From: LGRD01 sp031382215
Lineage (GTDB): Bacteria; Pseudomonadota; Gammaproteobacteria; Burkholderiales; Burkholderiaceae_C
NCBI GenBank assembly: GCA_031382215.1
Contig: JANMYQ010000262.1
Span: 1-64,000, forward strand
DNA: 64,000 nt
Reading direction: 5' to 3'
Under the pieces are notes generated by a model. The model ran no database searches. It was not told the origin of the DNA and was given only the letters and a program-made list of their open reading frames with translations. The first letter of the stretch is position 1. Each line of letters begins with the position of its first letter. Both the position numbers and the translations under genes were made by a program. Shown here one piece after another: positions 24,437 through 35,475 of the stretch.

Positions 24437-26632
24437 ATGACCACCACCTCCTTGCCCGACGACAAGACGCTGCTGGAGCTCGAACAGAAGTTCGACCCGG
24501 AGATGCGCTTCCGGCCGTTGACGGCCGGCACGGCCACCGTGGTGGGGGCGCTGCTGATCCTGCTGTCGCTGTTCCACTACTACACGGCCGGCTTCGGCCT
24601 GCTGCAAGAGATCACGCACCGCGGAGTGCACCTGGCCTTCGTGCTGGGGCTGATCTTCCTGGTCTTCCCGCACCGCCACGCGCTGCTCGAGAAAGCCGCC
24701 AAACACCGGCTGCTCGCGCCCGGCGGCGTGCCGTGGTTCGATTGGGTGCTTGCGGCGGCGGTGGCCGCGTCGGTGCTGTACATCCCCTACATCTTCGAAG
24801 ACCTGACCTTCCGCGTCGGCAACCCGTTGCCCATCGACGTGGTGATGGGCACGATCCTGATCGTCGCGCTGCTCGAAGCCACGCGCCGCAGCATGGGCTG
24901 GCCGCTGCCGATCATCGCGATCATCTTCATGGCCTATGCGCTCGCCGGGCCGCTGTTCCCGGGCCTGCTCAAGCACGCGGGCGCGAGCTGGAGCCAGCTC
25001 GTCAACCACCAGTACCTCACCAGCCAGGGCATCTACGGCGTGGCGGTGGGGGTGGTCGCGACCTACGTGTTCCACTTCGTGCTGTTCGGCGTGCTGGCCA
25101 CGCGCATCGGCCTGGGGCAACTCTTTCTCGACGTGGCCTCCAGCGTGGCCGGGCGTTATGCGGGCGGGCCGGCCAAGGTCAGCGTGTTCGGCTCGGCGAT
25201 GTTCGGCATGCTGTCGGGCTCGTCGGTGGCGAATGCGGTGACGGTGGGGTCGCTGACGATCCCCGCGATGATTCGCGTCGGCTACAAGCGCGAGTTCGCG
25301 GCCGCCGTGGAGGCCGCCTCGTCCACCGGCGGCCAGATCACGCCGCCGGTGCTGGGTGCAGCGGCGTTCCTGATGATCGAGTTCCTGGCGGTGCCGTACC
25401 AGACCATCATCATCGCCGCCGCGGTGCCGGCCTTCATGCACTTCTTCGGCGTGTTCATGCAGGTGCACTTCGAGGCCAAGCGCTTTGGGTTGCGCGGTCT
25501 CACTGAAGAAGAGATGCCCAAGCTGCGCCAGTCGTTCAAGGAACGCTGGCCCACGCTGATCCCGCTGGTGCTGCTGATCGCTATCCTGGTGACGGGGCGC
25601 ACGCCGTACCTGGCCGCGTTCACCGGCATCACGTCTTGCGCGATCGTCGGGCTGACGACGCGCACCCACGGCAACACAGCGCAGAACTGGGCGCTGCTCG
25701 CCGGCCTGCATGGGGCGCTGGCGGTGCTGGTGTTCGGTGGCATCGAGAGCAGCGCGGTCAAGCTCGGGCTGTTCTTCGCTGTGCTCGCGGCCACGGTCGT
25801 GCTCACGCGCGTGCTCAAGATCACCGGCCGCATCGGCACGCCGGCGCTGGTCGAAGCCTTCAGCACCGGCGCCAAGTACGCGCTCGCGGTGGGCGCGGCG
25901 GCCGCCACGGTGGGCATCGTGATCGGCGTGGTCACGCTCACCGGCGTGGGCTTCAAGCTCAGCAGCATCATCACCGGCGCGGCGCAGATGGTGGCCGGCG
26001 GCGTGGGTGGGCTGCTGCCGGCGGCTATCGTCGACCCGAAGTCGCTGACCCTGTTCGTCGCGCTGCTGATGACGGGAGTCGTCTGCATCCTGCTGGGCTG
26101 CGGCATCCCGACCACGGCCAACTACATCATCATGGTCACGGTGGCGGCGCCCACGCTGGTGCTGCTGGGTGTGGAGCCGCTGGTGGCGCACTTCTTCGTC
26201 TTCTACTACGGTGTGCTGGCCGACATCACACCGCCGGTCGCACTGGCCGCCTACGCGGCCGCGGGCATGGCCGGCAGCGACCCGTTCAAGACCGGCAACA
26301 TGGCCTTCCGCCTCGGCATGGCCAAGGCGCTGGTGCCGTTCGTGTTCGTGTTCTCGCCGTCGCTGCTGATCGTGGCCAAGGGCTTCACGGGCCACGACTT
26401 CGTCGTCACCTTCGTGGGCTGCATCCTCGGCATCACCTTGCTGGCGGCGGCGCTGTCGAAGTTTTTCCTGGTCGAGATGACGCGCGCCGAGCAGGCGATC
26501 TGCGTGGTGGCCGCGCTGCTGATGATCGCGCCGGGCATTGCGCCGACCCTGCTCGGCGCGGCGCTCGCCGTGCCGATGCTGTTGCGCCACCTGGCGGCAC
26601 GGCGGCACGGAGCGCGCGCCAGGCCGGCCTGA
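24437..26632 (+). CDS. TRAP transporter permease, DctQ-DctM fused (TAXI type)
   Basis: About 731 residues. An N-terminal four-helix DctQ-like part is fused to a large DctM part. Family-typical stretches are SVFGSAMFGMLSGSSVANAV, EAASSTGGQITPPVLGAAAF and YYGVLADITPPVALAAYAAA. It is the inner-membrane, ion-coupled transporter partner of the preceding binding protein. The ATG at 24437 is preceded by GAGAGGGAG, part of the palindromic repeat. Confidence 0.92.
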   Translation: MTTTSLPDDKTLLELEQKFDPEMRFRPLTAGTATVVGALLILLSLFHYYTAGFGLLQEITHRGVHLAFVLGLIFLVFPHRHALLEKAAKHRLLAPGGVPWFDWVLAAAVAASVLYIPYIFEDLTFRVGNPLPIDVVMGTILIVALLEATRRSMGWPLPIIAIIFMAYALAGPLFPGLLKHAGASWSQLVNHQYLTSQGIYGVAVGVVATYVFHFVLFGVLATRIGLGQLFLDVASSVAGRYAGGPAKVSVFGSAMFGMLSGSSVANAVTVGSLTIPAMIRVGYKREFAAAVEAASSTGGQITPPVLGAAAFLMIEFLAVPYQTIIIAAAVPAFMHFFGVFMQVHFEAKRFGLRGLTEEEMPKLRQSFKERWPTLIPLVLLIAILVTGRTPYLAAFTGITSCAIVGLTTRTHGNTAQNWALLAGLHGALAVLVFGGIESSAVKLGLFFAVLAATVVLTRVLKITGRIGTPALVEAFSTGAKYALAVGAAAATVGIVIGVVTLTGVGFKLSSIITGAAQMVAGGVGGLLPAAIVDPKSLTLFVALLMTGVVCILLGCGIPTTANYIIMVTVAAPTLVLLGVEPLVAHFFVFYYGVLADITPPVALAAYAAAGMAGSDPFKTGNMAFRLGMAKALVPFVFVFSPSLLIVAKGFTGHDFVVTFVGCILGITLLAAALSKFFLVEMTRAEQAICVVAALLMIAPGIAPTLLGAALAVPMLLRHLAARRHGARARPA

Positions 26633-26638
26633 AGCACC

Positions 26639-27706
26639 ATGACCGGCCCGCAAGTCATCGTGCTGGCCACGCCGGTGTTCCTGCTGCTGATCGCGCTGGA
26701 GTTCGTTGTCGGCCTCAAGCGCGGCCGCAACACCTACCGCCTGAACGACGCGCTGAACAGCATCGGGCTGGGGATCATGAGCCAGATCGTCGGCGTGTTC
26801 ACTACCCTGATGACGGTGGGCATCTACACCGCCGTGTTCGAGCATGTGTCGTTGTGGCAATTGCCTGCCGATGCGTGGTGGGTGTGGCTCGCCGCGCTGT
26901 TGGCCTACGACTTCTGCTACTACTGGCTGCACCGCGCCGGCCACCGCGTGGCGCTGTTCTGGGCCGCGCACGGCGTGCACCACCAGAGCGAGGACTACAA
27001 CCTGTCCACCGCGCTGCGCCAGACCAGCAGCGGCTGGCTCGCCGGCTGGTTGTTCTACCTTCCGATGGCGATGCTGGGCGTTCCGCCGCTGGTGTTTGCG
27101 GTGGTCGCGCTGGTGGACCTGCTGTACCAGTTCTGGGTCCACACCCAGCAGGTCGGCAAACTGGGTTGGTTCGACCGCTGGTTCTGCGCGCCCAGCAACC
27201 ACCGCGTGCACCATGCCGTGAACGACAAATATCTCGACAAGAACTACGGCGGCATCTTCATCGTGTGGGACCGGCTGTTCGGCAGCTTCATGCCCGAAGA
27301 CGACGCCGAGCCCTGCGTCTACGGCACGCGTGGCCCGCTGCGCAGCTGGAACCCGCTGTGGGCCAACTTGCAGTACTACGCCGAGCTGGCCAAGGACTCA
27401 TGGCGTGCTGCATCGTGGGCCGACAAGCTGCGCGTCTGGTTCAAGCCGCCCGGCTGGCGCCCGGCCGACGTGGCTGCGCGCTGGCCGAAGCCTGCGTTCG
27501 ACATCTCGGCCGTGCAACGCTTCGACCCGCCGCTCGGCTGGGCTGCGGGTGCGGCGGCGGCCGGCCTGTTCGGCGTGCTGCTCGGCGGCACGGCGTGGTT
27601 GCTGTGGAATGCGCACCTGCTGAGCCCCGTGCAACTTGTGACAGGCGCTGCCGCCATCGTCGCCGGGCTGTGGGGCGTGGGCGTGCTGTGCACACCACGG
27701 CCCTGA
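26639..27706 (+). CDS. Sterol desaturase / fatty acid hydroxylase superfamily membrane protein
   Basis: 355 residues with several membrane helices. The eight-histidine di-iron pattern is visible: HRAGH, HGVHH and HRVHH, plus HTQQ. It hydroxylates or desaturates a lipid-type substrate in the inner membrane. A C-terminal pair of hydrophobic helices (from about residue 295) is extra to the core domain. It starts six bases after the TRAP permease stop, but a functional link is not obvious. Confidence 0.88.
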   Translation: MTGPQVIVLATPVFLLLIALEFVVGLKRGRNTYRLNDALNSIGLGIMSQIVGVFTTLMTVGIYTAVFEHVSLWQLPADAWWVWLAALLAYDFCYYWLHRAGHRVALFWAAHGVHHQSEDYNLSTALRQTSSGWLAGWLFYLPMAMLGVPPLVFAVVALVDLLYQFWVHTQQVGKLGWFDRWFCAPSNHRVHHAVNDKYLDKNYGGIFIVWDRLFGSFMPEDDAEPCVYGTRGPLRSWNPLWANLQYYAELAKDSWRAASWADKLRVWFKPPGWRPADVAARWPKPAFDISAVQRFDPPLGWAAGAAAAGLFGVLLGGTAWLLWNAHLLSPVQLVTGAAAIVAGLWGVGVLCTPRP

Positions 27707-27722
27707 CACTGCCTACACGCGC

Positions 27723-28541
27723 CTACAAGCCCAGCCAGGTCCCGATCGCCAGCATCGCCGCTTCGTCGTACCGCGCGTAGCCGCTGTACTTGGTCGGCTC
27801 GAGCTTCTTTCGGCCTTCTTCGGTGGTGTCCAGCGCGAGCAGGTAGTCGCGCAGCTTGTCCACCTGGTCGGGTGTCAGGTTCGGGCTCGCAATGATGTGC
27901 TTGATGGGCACGGGGCGCGACTTGGCCAGCACCTTGCCGCCACTCGCCTGCCAGGCCTTGATGACCCCGCCCGCAGCGGTGGCGCCTGCCGGGGTGAAAT
28001 TGTTCTCGACGAAGAACGGCACCGCGTCCTGGTAGCGCGTGTACAGGTAGGTCACCTGGTTGGCGCCGCCGAGCGCGTCACGCAAGGTGGCACGCACCAT
28101 CCACGAGGTGATCGAGTCTTCATCGGGCGCGCCGAGCTTGGTGCCCTTCAGGTCGGCGAGCGACTTGAGCGGCGAATCGGCCTTGACCAGGAAGTTGGCG
28201 CTGTACTCCTGAAAGCCCTTGGTCACGGCCACCAGCTTGTAGCCCGACTTCTTCATCGCCTCGATCGACAGGTGCGCCGGGTGCACCATCGCGATGTCGT
28301 AGGCTTTCTCCGCCAGGCCCTTGCGCAGCGTCGGGTAGGCGCCGACGGGCTCGATGCTGACCGGTTGCTTCAGCAGCTTGCTCAGGTCGGCGGCGATCAG
28401 CGCGTACTTGGCCCGGATCTCGTCGTTCGGCACCCGGTAGGTCACACCCTCGTTGATGGCGAACACCAGGGTGGCCTGCGCCACCGACGCGGCCAGCGTG
28501 AGCAGGCCCGCCAAGAACGCGCGCACCCATAAAAACTTCAT
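27723..28541 (-). CDS. PhnD-like phosphate/phosphonate-type ABC substrate-binding protein, orphan
   Basis: About 272 residues with a signal peptide (MKFLWVRAFLAGLLTLAASV). The IAMVHPAHLSIEAM segment and LADLKGTKLGAPDEDSITSW fit the PhnD/SsuA/transferrin-like fold. GGAGGA precedes the chosen ATG; the frame extends 92 codons upstream without family-like sequence. No permease or ATPase gene is near, so it may serve a distant transporter or act as a sensor. Substrate is unknown. Confidence 0.82.
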   Translation of the reverse strand: MKFLWVRAFLAGLLTLAASVAQATLVFAINEGVTYRVPNDEIRAKYALIAADLSKLLKQPVSIEPVGAYPTLRKGLAEKAYDIAMVHPAHLSIEAMKKSGYKLVAVTKGFQEYSANFLVKADSPLKSLADLKGTKLGAPDEDSITSWMVRATLRDALGGANQVTYLYTRYQDAVPFFVENNFTPAGATAAGGVIKAWQASGGKVLAKSRPVPIKHIIASPNLTPDQVDKLRDYLLALDTTEEGRKKLEPTKYSGYARYDEAAMLAIGTWLGL

Positions 28542-28749
28542 TGCAGATTCCTCCGACGGGCCGCGTCGACTGGCGTCGGCCACCTGCCGATTCTGAATCG
28601 AGCGTGACATACGTCGTTCCAGCGGCGCAGATCCGCAACGCTCGATTGCGGGTAAATGCACAAATGCACCACTGCGAATGTGGGGGTGCACGCCTTGGCA
28701 CTCGTCCGGGCGCGCCGCGAGGGACTTGTTCAGCGTTGCCAGCGTTGCC

Positions 28750-31338
<2,589 letters not shown>

Positions 31339-31390
31339 GGTTCTTTCTTGGCAATCCTGCGCGTCCCGGGCCGGGCCCGGGATGCGTCCT

Positions 31391-31396
31391 TACAAT
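31391..31396 (+). promoter_or_regulatory. Possible -10 box (TACAAT) upstream of the SET-domain gene
   Basis: Matches TATAAT at five of six positions, 18 bases before the alternating tract. The upstream DNA is a GC palindrome (CCCGGG/GGGCCCGGG) with no good -35, so strength is uncertain. Confidence 0.35.
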
Positions 31397-31413
31397 CTGG
31401 CTCTCTCGCGCGG

Positions 31414-31445
31414 GCGCATGCGCACACACACGCACACGCGCGCAC
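31414..31445. repeat. 32-bp perfectly alternating purine-pyrimidine tract (Z-DNA prone)
   Basis: A run of GC, CA and CG steps with unbroken R-Y alternation, mainly CACACA and GCGCGC blocks. It ends two bases before the chosen ATG of the SET gene, in the divergent region shared with topB. Confidence 0.9.
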
Positions 31446-31447
31446 CC

Positions 31448-31969
31448 ATGAATTCAATGTACCCAAAGAATCCGATGACGCAAGCCAGTGCCGACGCCCC
31501 CGCCAAGACGACACCCGCCGCGGGCGGCAGGCGCATCCAGGTGCGGCGTTCGGGGGTGCATGGTAAGGGTGTATTCGCCCTGGCACCGCTGACACGCGGT
31601 GAAGTGGTCATCGAATACAAGGGTGAGGTCATCAGCTGGACCGAGGCATTGCGGCGCCACCCGCACGACCCGAACGACCCCGATCACACCTTCTACTTCC
31701 ACGTCGATGAAAAGACTGTCATCGACGCGAAGTACGGCGGCAACGCGGCGCGCTGGATCAACCACGCCTGCCAGCCCAATTGCGAAGCCGACGAAGTGGA
31801 CGGCCGCATCTTCATCAAGGCCTTGCGCGCCATCAAGCCGGGCGAAGAACTGTTCTACGACTACGGCCTGGTGCTCGACGAACGCCAGACCGCCAAGGTC
31901 AAGAAGCAGTTCGAATGCCGCTGCGGCACACGCAAGTGCCGCGGCACCATGCTCGCACCGCGGCGTTGA
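31448..31969 (+). CDS. SET domain-containing protein (protein lysine methyltransferase-like)
   Basis: About 173 residues. SET motifs are HGKGVFALAPL, RWINHACQPNCE and GEELFYDYGLV, followed by a post-SET cysteine cluster (CRCGTRKCRG) that would bind zinc with the NHACQPNC cysteine. All parts of a working S-adenosylmethionine-dependent lysine methyltransferase are present. The native target in bacteria is unknown. ATGs at 31418, 31448, 31457 and 31475 are in frame; starting at 31418 would translate the repeat tract as an Arg-Thr-His run. Confidence 0.88.
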   Translation: MNSMYPKNPMTQASADAPAKTTPAAGGRRIQVRRSGVHGKGVFALAPLTRGEVVIEYKGEVISWTEALRRHPHDPNDPDHTFYFHVDEKTVIDAKYGGNAARWINHACQPNCEADEVDGRIFIKALRAIKPGEELFYDYGLVLDERQTAKVKKQFECRCGTRKCRGTMLAPRR

Positions 31970-31989
31970 AACGGCGAGTCGAGCTGGCC

Positions 31990-32919
31990 ATGCCGGACCC
32001 TTCGCTTGACTGGAGCACCCTCGCGCTGCGCGAGCAGCTCGGGCCGCTGCTGCCGGGGCTGAGCGTGGAGGTGGTGGAGCGCACGGTGTCCACCAACAGC
32101 GATCTGCTCGAACGCGCCCGCGTCATCGGCGCGCCGCCCTGTCTGCGGGTGGCCGAACAGCAGACCGGCGGGCGCGGCCGGCAAGGCCGGGTGTGGCACT
32201 CGTCGGCGGGCGCGTCGCTGACGTTTTCGCTCGCGCTGCCGTTGGCGATGACAGACTGGTCGGGCCTGTCGCTGGCAGTCGGTGTGGCCCTGGCTGACGC
32301 GCTGGACCCGGCGGGCCACGCCACGCGCGGACACATCGGCCTGCCCGGGGCCACCCGGATCGGGCTGAAGTGGCCAAACGATCTGTGGCTGATGGACGGC
32401 GCGGACGCGGGACGCAAGCTGGGCGGCATCCTGATCGAAACCGTCGCGGTGGGCACGCGGCGCGTGGCCGTCATCGGCATCGGCCTGAACGTGCAGGCGA
32501 TGGAACTCGGCGATGCCGGCAGCGGCTTTGCCTCGCTGCAGGAACTCGACACGACGGCCACTGCGCCGGGCGTGTTGCAGCGCGTCGCCTTGCCGCTGGT
32601 GCTGGCGTTGCAGCGCTTCGAGCGTGAGGGTTTCGGTGCGTTTGCCGGCTCCTTTGGCGCGCGCGACCTGCTTCGCGGGCGCGCCGTGCGCACGAGCCAA
32701 CCCGATGTGCCGGAGGGTGTTGCACAAGGCGTGTCGGCCCAGGGCGCGCTGCTGGTGCAAACCGGCGCAGGGCTCGAGGCGGTGACCAGCGGCGAAGTGA
32801 GCGTGCGCCTGAACCTCGGCGCCGCGGGGCATGCGCTGGCCCAGACCCAAACCCAGGCCCAAACCCAGGCCCAGGCCCAGCCCCAGCCCCAGCCCCAGTC
32901 GGCGACCCCACCATGCTGA
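31990..32919 (+). CDS. birA: Biotin--[acetyl-CoA-carboxylase] ligase, monofunctional, with repeat tail
   Basis: About 309 residues. Ligase motifs: VSTNSDLLERAR, GGRGRQGRVWHS (biotinyl-AMP loop), LKWPNDLWL and KLGGILIETV. It lacks the N-terminal helix-turn-helix of E. coli BirA, so it should attach biotin but not repress transcription. The last 25 residues are an X-Gln repeat (AQTQTQAQTQAQ and PQPQPQ) encoded by ten hexamer units, not part of the enzyme fold. The stop lies inside the next gene (seven-base overlap). Confidence 0.9.
   Translation: MPDPSLDWSTLALREQLGPLLPGLSVEVVERTVSTNSDLLERARVIGAPPCLRVAEQQTGGRGRQGRVWHSSAGASLTFSLALPLAMTDWSGLSLAVGVALADALDPAGHATRGHIGLPGATRIGLKWPNDLWLMDGADAGRKLGGILIETVAVGTRRVAVIGIGLNVQAMELGDAGSGFASLQELDTTATAPGVLQRVALPLVLALQRFEREGFGAFAGSFGARDLLRGRAVRTSQPDVPEGVAQGVSAQGALLVQTGAGLEAVTSGEVSVRLNLGAAGHALAQTQTQAQTQAQAQPQPQPQSATPPC
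32840..32899 (+). repeat. Ten tandem CCCARN hexamers at the 3' end of the biotin ligase gene
   Basis: Units are CCCAGA, CCCAAA, CCCAGG (three copies), CCCAAA, CCCAGC (three) and CCCAGT. Length change by whole units would keep the frame. Confidence 0.92.
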
Positions 32920-33650
32920 AGGCGCTGGTGCTGCTGCTGGCGCTGGCCAACGGCGTGTTCTTCGCCTGGACGCAGGGCTGGATCGACGGGCCCACCGGGG
33001 TTCGGGCGCGCGGCGACCGTGAACCCGAGCGGCTGGGCCAGCAGGTGCGTCCCGAGCTGGTGCAAATCCTGTTGGCGCCGCCGGCGTCAGTCGGGCCGGC
33101 TTCGGCGGCTGCAGCGGCCGCGAACATTTCCCCCGCGCCGACCGCAGCGGCCGCGCCGGCGTCGATGCCCGCCGCGCCTGCGCCGCTGGCCTGCCTGGAA
33201 GCCGGCCCCTTCAGCGGCGCCGAGGTGGCGCCGGCCGAAGCGGTGCTGCGCTCGGCCTTGCCCGACGGCAGCTGGGTCAGCGTCAAGTCCACCCGGTCCG
33301 GGCTGTGGATGGTCTACCTGGGCAAGTTCAAGGACCGAGACGAGCAGTTGAAGAAGCAGGAAGAGCTGCGCGCGATGCGAGTGGAGTATGACGACCTGCG
33401 CAGCCCGCCGGAGCTGCTGCCGGGTCTGTCGCTGGGTCGCTTCGAGGAGCGCAGCAACGCGGTCAACGCGCTCGAAAGGTTTTCGCAGCGTGGCATTCGC
33501 AGCGCCAAGGTCATCGAGGTGCGCCCGCCCGCGAGCACCGTGCTCCTGAGGGTGGACCGAGCCTCGCCGGTGCTGGCCGCTCAGGCCACCGGGCTGAATT
33601 CGCCAGCGCTCGGCAAGGGCTTCGTGCCCTGCACCAAGGCTGGCAACTGA
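32913..33650 (+). CDS. SPOR domain-containing membrane-anchored protein
   Basis: 245 residues. One N-terminal membrane helix (LKALVLLLALANGVFFAW) is followed by an Ala/Pro-rich periplasmic linker (about residues 55-95) and a SPOR-like C-terminal domain (WMVYLGKFKDRDEQ, LGRFEERSNAVNALERFSQR). SPOR domains bind denuded peptidoglycan at division sites. The start overlaps the biotin ligase stop. Confidence 0.82.
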   Translation: MLKALVLLLALANGVFFAWTQGWIDGPTGVRARGDREPERLGQQVRPELVQILLAPPASVGPASAAAAAANISPAPTAAAAPASMPAAPAPLACLEAGPFSGAEVAPAEAVLRSALPDGSWVSVKSTRSGLWMVYLGKFKDRDEQLKKQEELRAMRVEYDDLRSPPELLPGLSLGRFEERSNAVNALERFSQRGIRSAKVIEVRPPASTVLLRVDRASPVLAAQATGLNSPALGKGFVPCTKAGN

Positions 33651-33653
33651 ACT

Positions 33654-33680
33654 CTCCCTCTCCCCAAAGGGGCGAGGGAG
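33654..33680. repeat. 27-bp palindromic intergenic repeat, copy 2 (inverted relative to copy 1)
   Basis: The exact reverse complement of the element at 24403-24429. It lies between two convergent genes (SPOR gene and subtilase gene), four bases from one stop and ten from the other, so it may end transcription in both directions. Confidence 0.9.
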
Positions 33681-33690
33681 TTTCGGGTTT

Positions 33691-35475
33691 TCAGCTGGGG
33701 CGGCGCCGCAGCGCGGCCAGGCCGATGCCCATCAGCAGCAGCCACGCCGGGCCCAACGCGCCGCCCCCGCCGCCGGTTTCGGCCACCACGGTCGAGCCTT
33801 CGTCCGGCGCCTGGTCCAGGCCCAGCGTCACCGCGTTGCGCAGTTCACCGCTGTCGATGACCTCGGCCGACCGGGCCGGCGCCACGTAACTGGCCGGCGC
33901 CAGTGCGTATATCAGTGCCTGCGGCGCGTCCAGAATGCCGGCGCCGCAGGTGTCGGTGGTGCAGACGCAACGCCCCGGGTTCAGGGTCGAGCACACACCC
34001 ATCATGGCCGACACCACATGCGGCCTGGAGCTGCGGCGCACGCCGTCGATCAGTTGCGCCACGCTCAGGTCGGGGTTGGTGCTGAGCATCAGGCTCAGCA
34101 CGCCGGCCACCACCGGCGCGGCAAAGCTGGTGCCGAAGTGGTGGCCGTAACTGGCGCTTTCGGGGCCCTGCAGGCCCAGGTTGTCGAGCGACAACAGGCC
34201 GTCGTCGCCCAGCAGCCCGCCCCACAGGCCCTCGCCGACCGGGTCGCCGCCCACCGTGGCCAGCATCACGGCCGGGCCGAAATTGGAGTAGCTGGCCTTG
34301 AAGCCGTCGCGGTTCAGCGCCGCCACGCCGATCACCCTGGCGCAACTGGCCGGCCGCTTGACGTTGCCGTGCCCGTTGCCGGCCGCCGCCACCACCACCG
34401 TGCCCACCGCCGCCAACTCGTCGATGGCCTCCTGGTAGGCCTCGTTGCAAGCCGCGCTGCCGCCGAAGCTGATATTGACGATGCGCGCCGGGTTCGGGTT
34501 CAGCGGCGCGCCCGCCACCTCCAGCCCGGCAGCCCAACGCATGCCGTCGACGATGTCAGCCACCTCGGCGCCGCACTTGCCGGCCACCCGCACCGGCAAC
34601 ACCCGCCCGGCCCAGCTGACGCCGGCCACGCCCATGCCGTTGTTGGTGCCCGCGGCCAGGATGCCGGCGATCACTGTGCCGTGCCACGAGCTGGTCTGCA
34701 CGCCGCAGCCGCTGAACACCGGGTTGGCGTCCACGTCGGCCTGGCTGACAGCGTCGCCGGGATCGCTCGGGTCGGCGTCGCGGCCATCGCCGTCGTTGGC
34801 GACGGCCAGGTCGGAAACGAAGTCAAAGCCCGGCAGCACCTGCGGGCCGAGTTCGGGGTGGGCGGTGATGCCGGTGTCCAGCACTGCGACCACCGGGGCG
34901 GCAGCGCCGGGCTGACTGCCCGTCTGGGTCAACCAGGCCGACTGCAGGCCCGGCACCCCACGCAGCCGGTCGGCCAGCACATTGGCGCCACTGCCGGTGG
35001 CCGAGCGCAACCACCATTGGCCGCTGGAGCCGGCGCTGGCTGCAAAGTACGGATCGTCGGGCACCTGCTGGCGCTGTTCGCGTTCGTTCAGCGCCACCCA
35101 TTCCACCTCGGGCCGCTGGCGCAGGCGCTCGGCCATGCGCAGGGCGTCTGCAGGCGCCAGTGCATGGCCAAAATCGAGCACCTGGGCGGCGCGGCCGGCC
35201 GGGCGTTGGTGGGCTTTGCCCAGCCCGGCGCCGGCCAGCACGTCGCGCACCCGCGCGGCATGTGCCTCGGCGCGCGCCTTGGCTTCTGCGCGCGCCGCGC
35301 CCATCAGGCGCCGCAGCGACACGTGGGCCGGCGCATCGCGCAGTTTGACGATCAGCCCGGCGCTCGGCACCTCCAGCGGCTCGGAGCGCAAGGGCGTGGC
35401 CCCTGCCGCCAGGCTCAGCGCCGCGGTCGCCGCCGCAGCCGCAGCCGCAACCAGAAGCGCGAAACGGCGCCTCAC
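33691..35475 (-). CDS. Secreted S8 (subtilisin-like) serine peptidase with GlyGly-CTERM-like tail
   Basis: About 594 residues from a GTG that overlaps the preceding stop (GTGA). Order: signal peptide (RRRFALLVAAAAAAATAAL), propeptide (about residues 38-140, with LIVKLRD and EREQRQQVPDD), then catalytic Asp200 (VAVLDTGI), His265 (SSWHGTVIAG), an oxyanion Asn in AAAGNG and Ser450 (GTSFAAPVVAG). The C-terminus is GGGGGALGP, a hydrophobic helix, then RRR, the layout of GlyGly-CTERM sorting signals handled by rhombosortase. It should be exported and surface-processed. Its sequence is close to the neighbouring protease, suggesting old tandem duplication. Confidence 0.9.
   Translation of the reverse strand: MRRRFALLVAAAAAAATAALSLAAGATPLRSEPLEVPSAGLIVKLRDAPAHVSLRRLMGAARAEAKARAEAHAARVRDVLAGAGLGKAHQRPAGRAAQVLDFGHALAPADALRMAERLRQRPEVEWVALNEREQRQQVPDDPYFAASAGSSGQWWLRSATGSGANVLADRLRGVPGLQSAWLTQTGSQPGAAAPVVAVLDTGITAHPELGPQVLPGFDFVSDLAVANDGDGRDADPSDPGDAVSQADVDANPVFSGCGVQTSSWHGTVIAGILAAGTNNGMGVAGVSWAGRVLPVRVAGKCGAEVADIVDGMRWAAGLEVAGAPLNPNPARIVNISFGGSAACNEAYQEAIDELAAVGTVVVAAAGNGHGNVKRPASCARVIGVAALNRDGFKASYSNFGPAVMLATVGGDPVGEGLWGGLLGDDGLLSLDNLGLQGPESASYGHHFGTSFAAPVVAGVLSLMLSTNPDLSVAQLIDGVRRSSRPHVVSAMMGVCSTLNPGRCVCTTDTCGAGILDAPQALIYALAPASYVAPARSAEVIDSGELRNAVTLGLDQAPDEGSTVVAETGGGGGALGPAWLLLMGIGLAALRRRPS

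Noticed and set aside
24311..27214. 967-residue open frame antisense to the TRAP permease and hydroxylase genes
   Set aside because: Composition is Arg/His/Gln/Asp-rich low complexity with no domain; it mirrors high third-position GC of the genes on the other strand.
32840..32899. Possible CRISPR-like or minisatellite locus
   Set aside because: Contiguous hexamers with no spacers, inside a coding frame; it is a simple tandem repeat.
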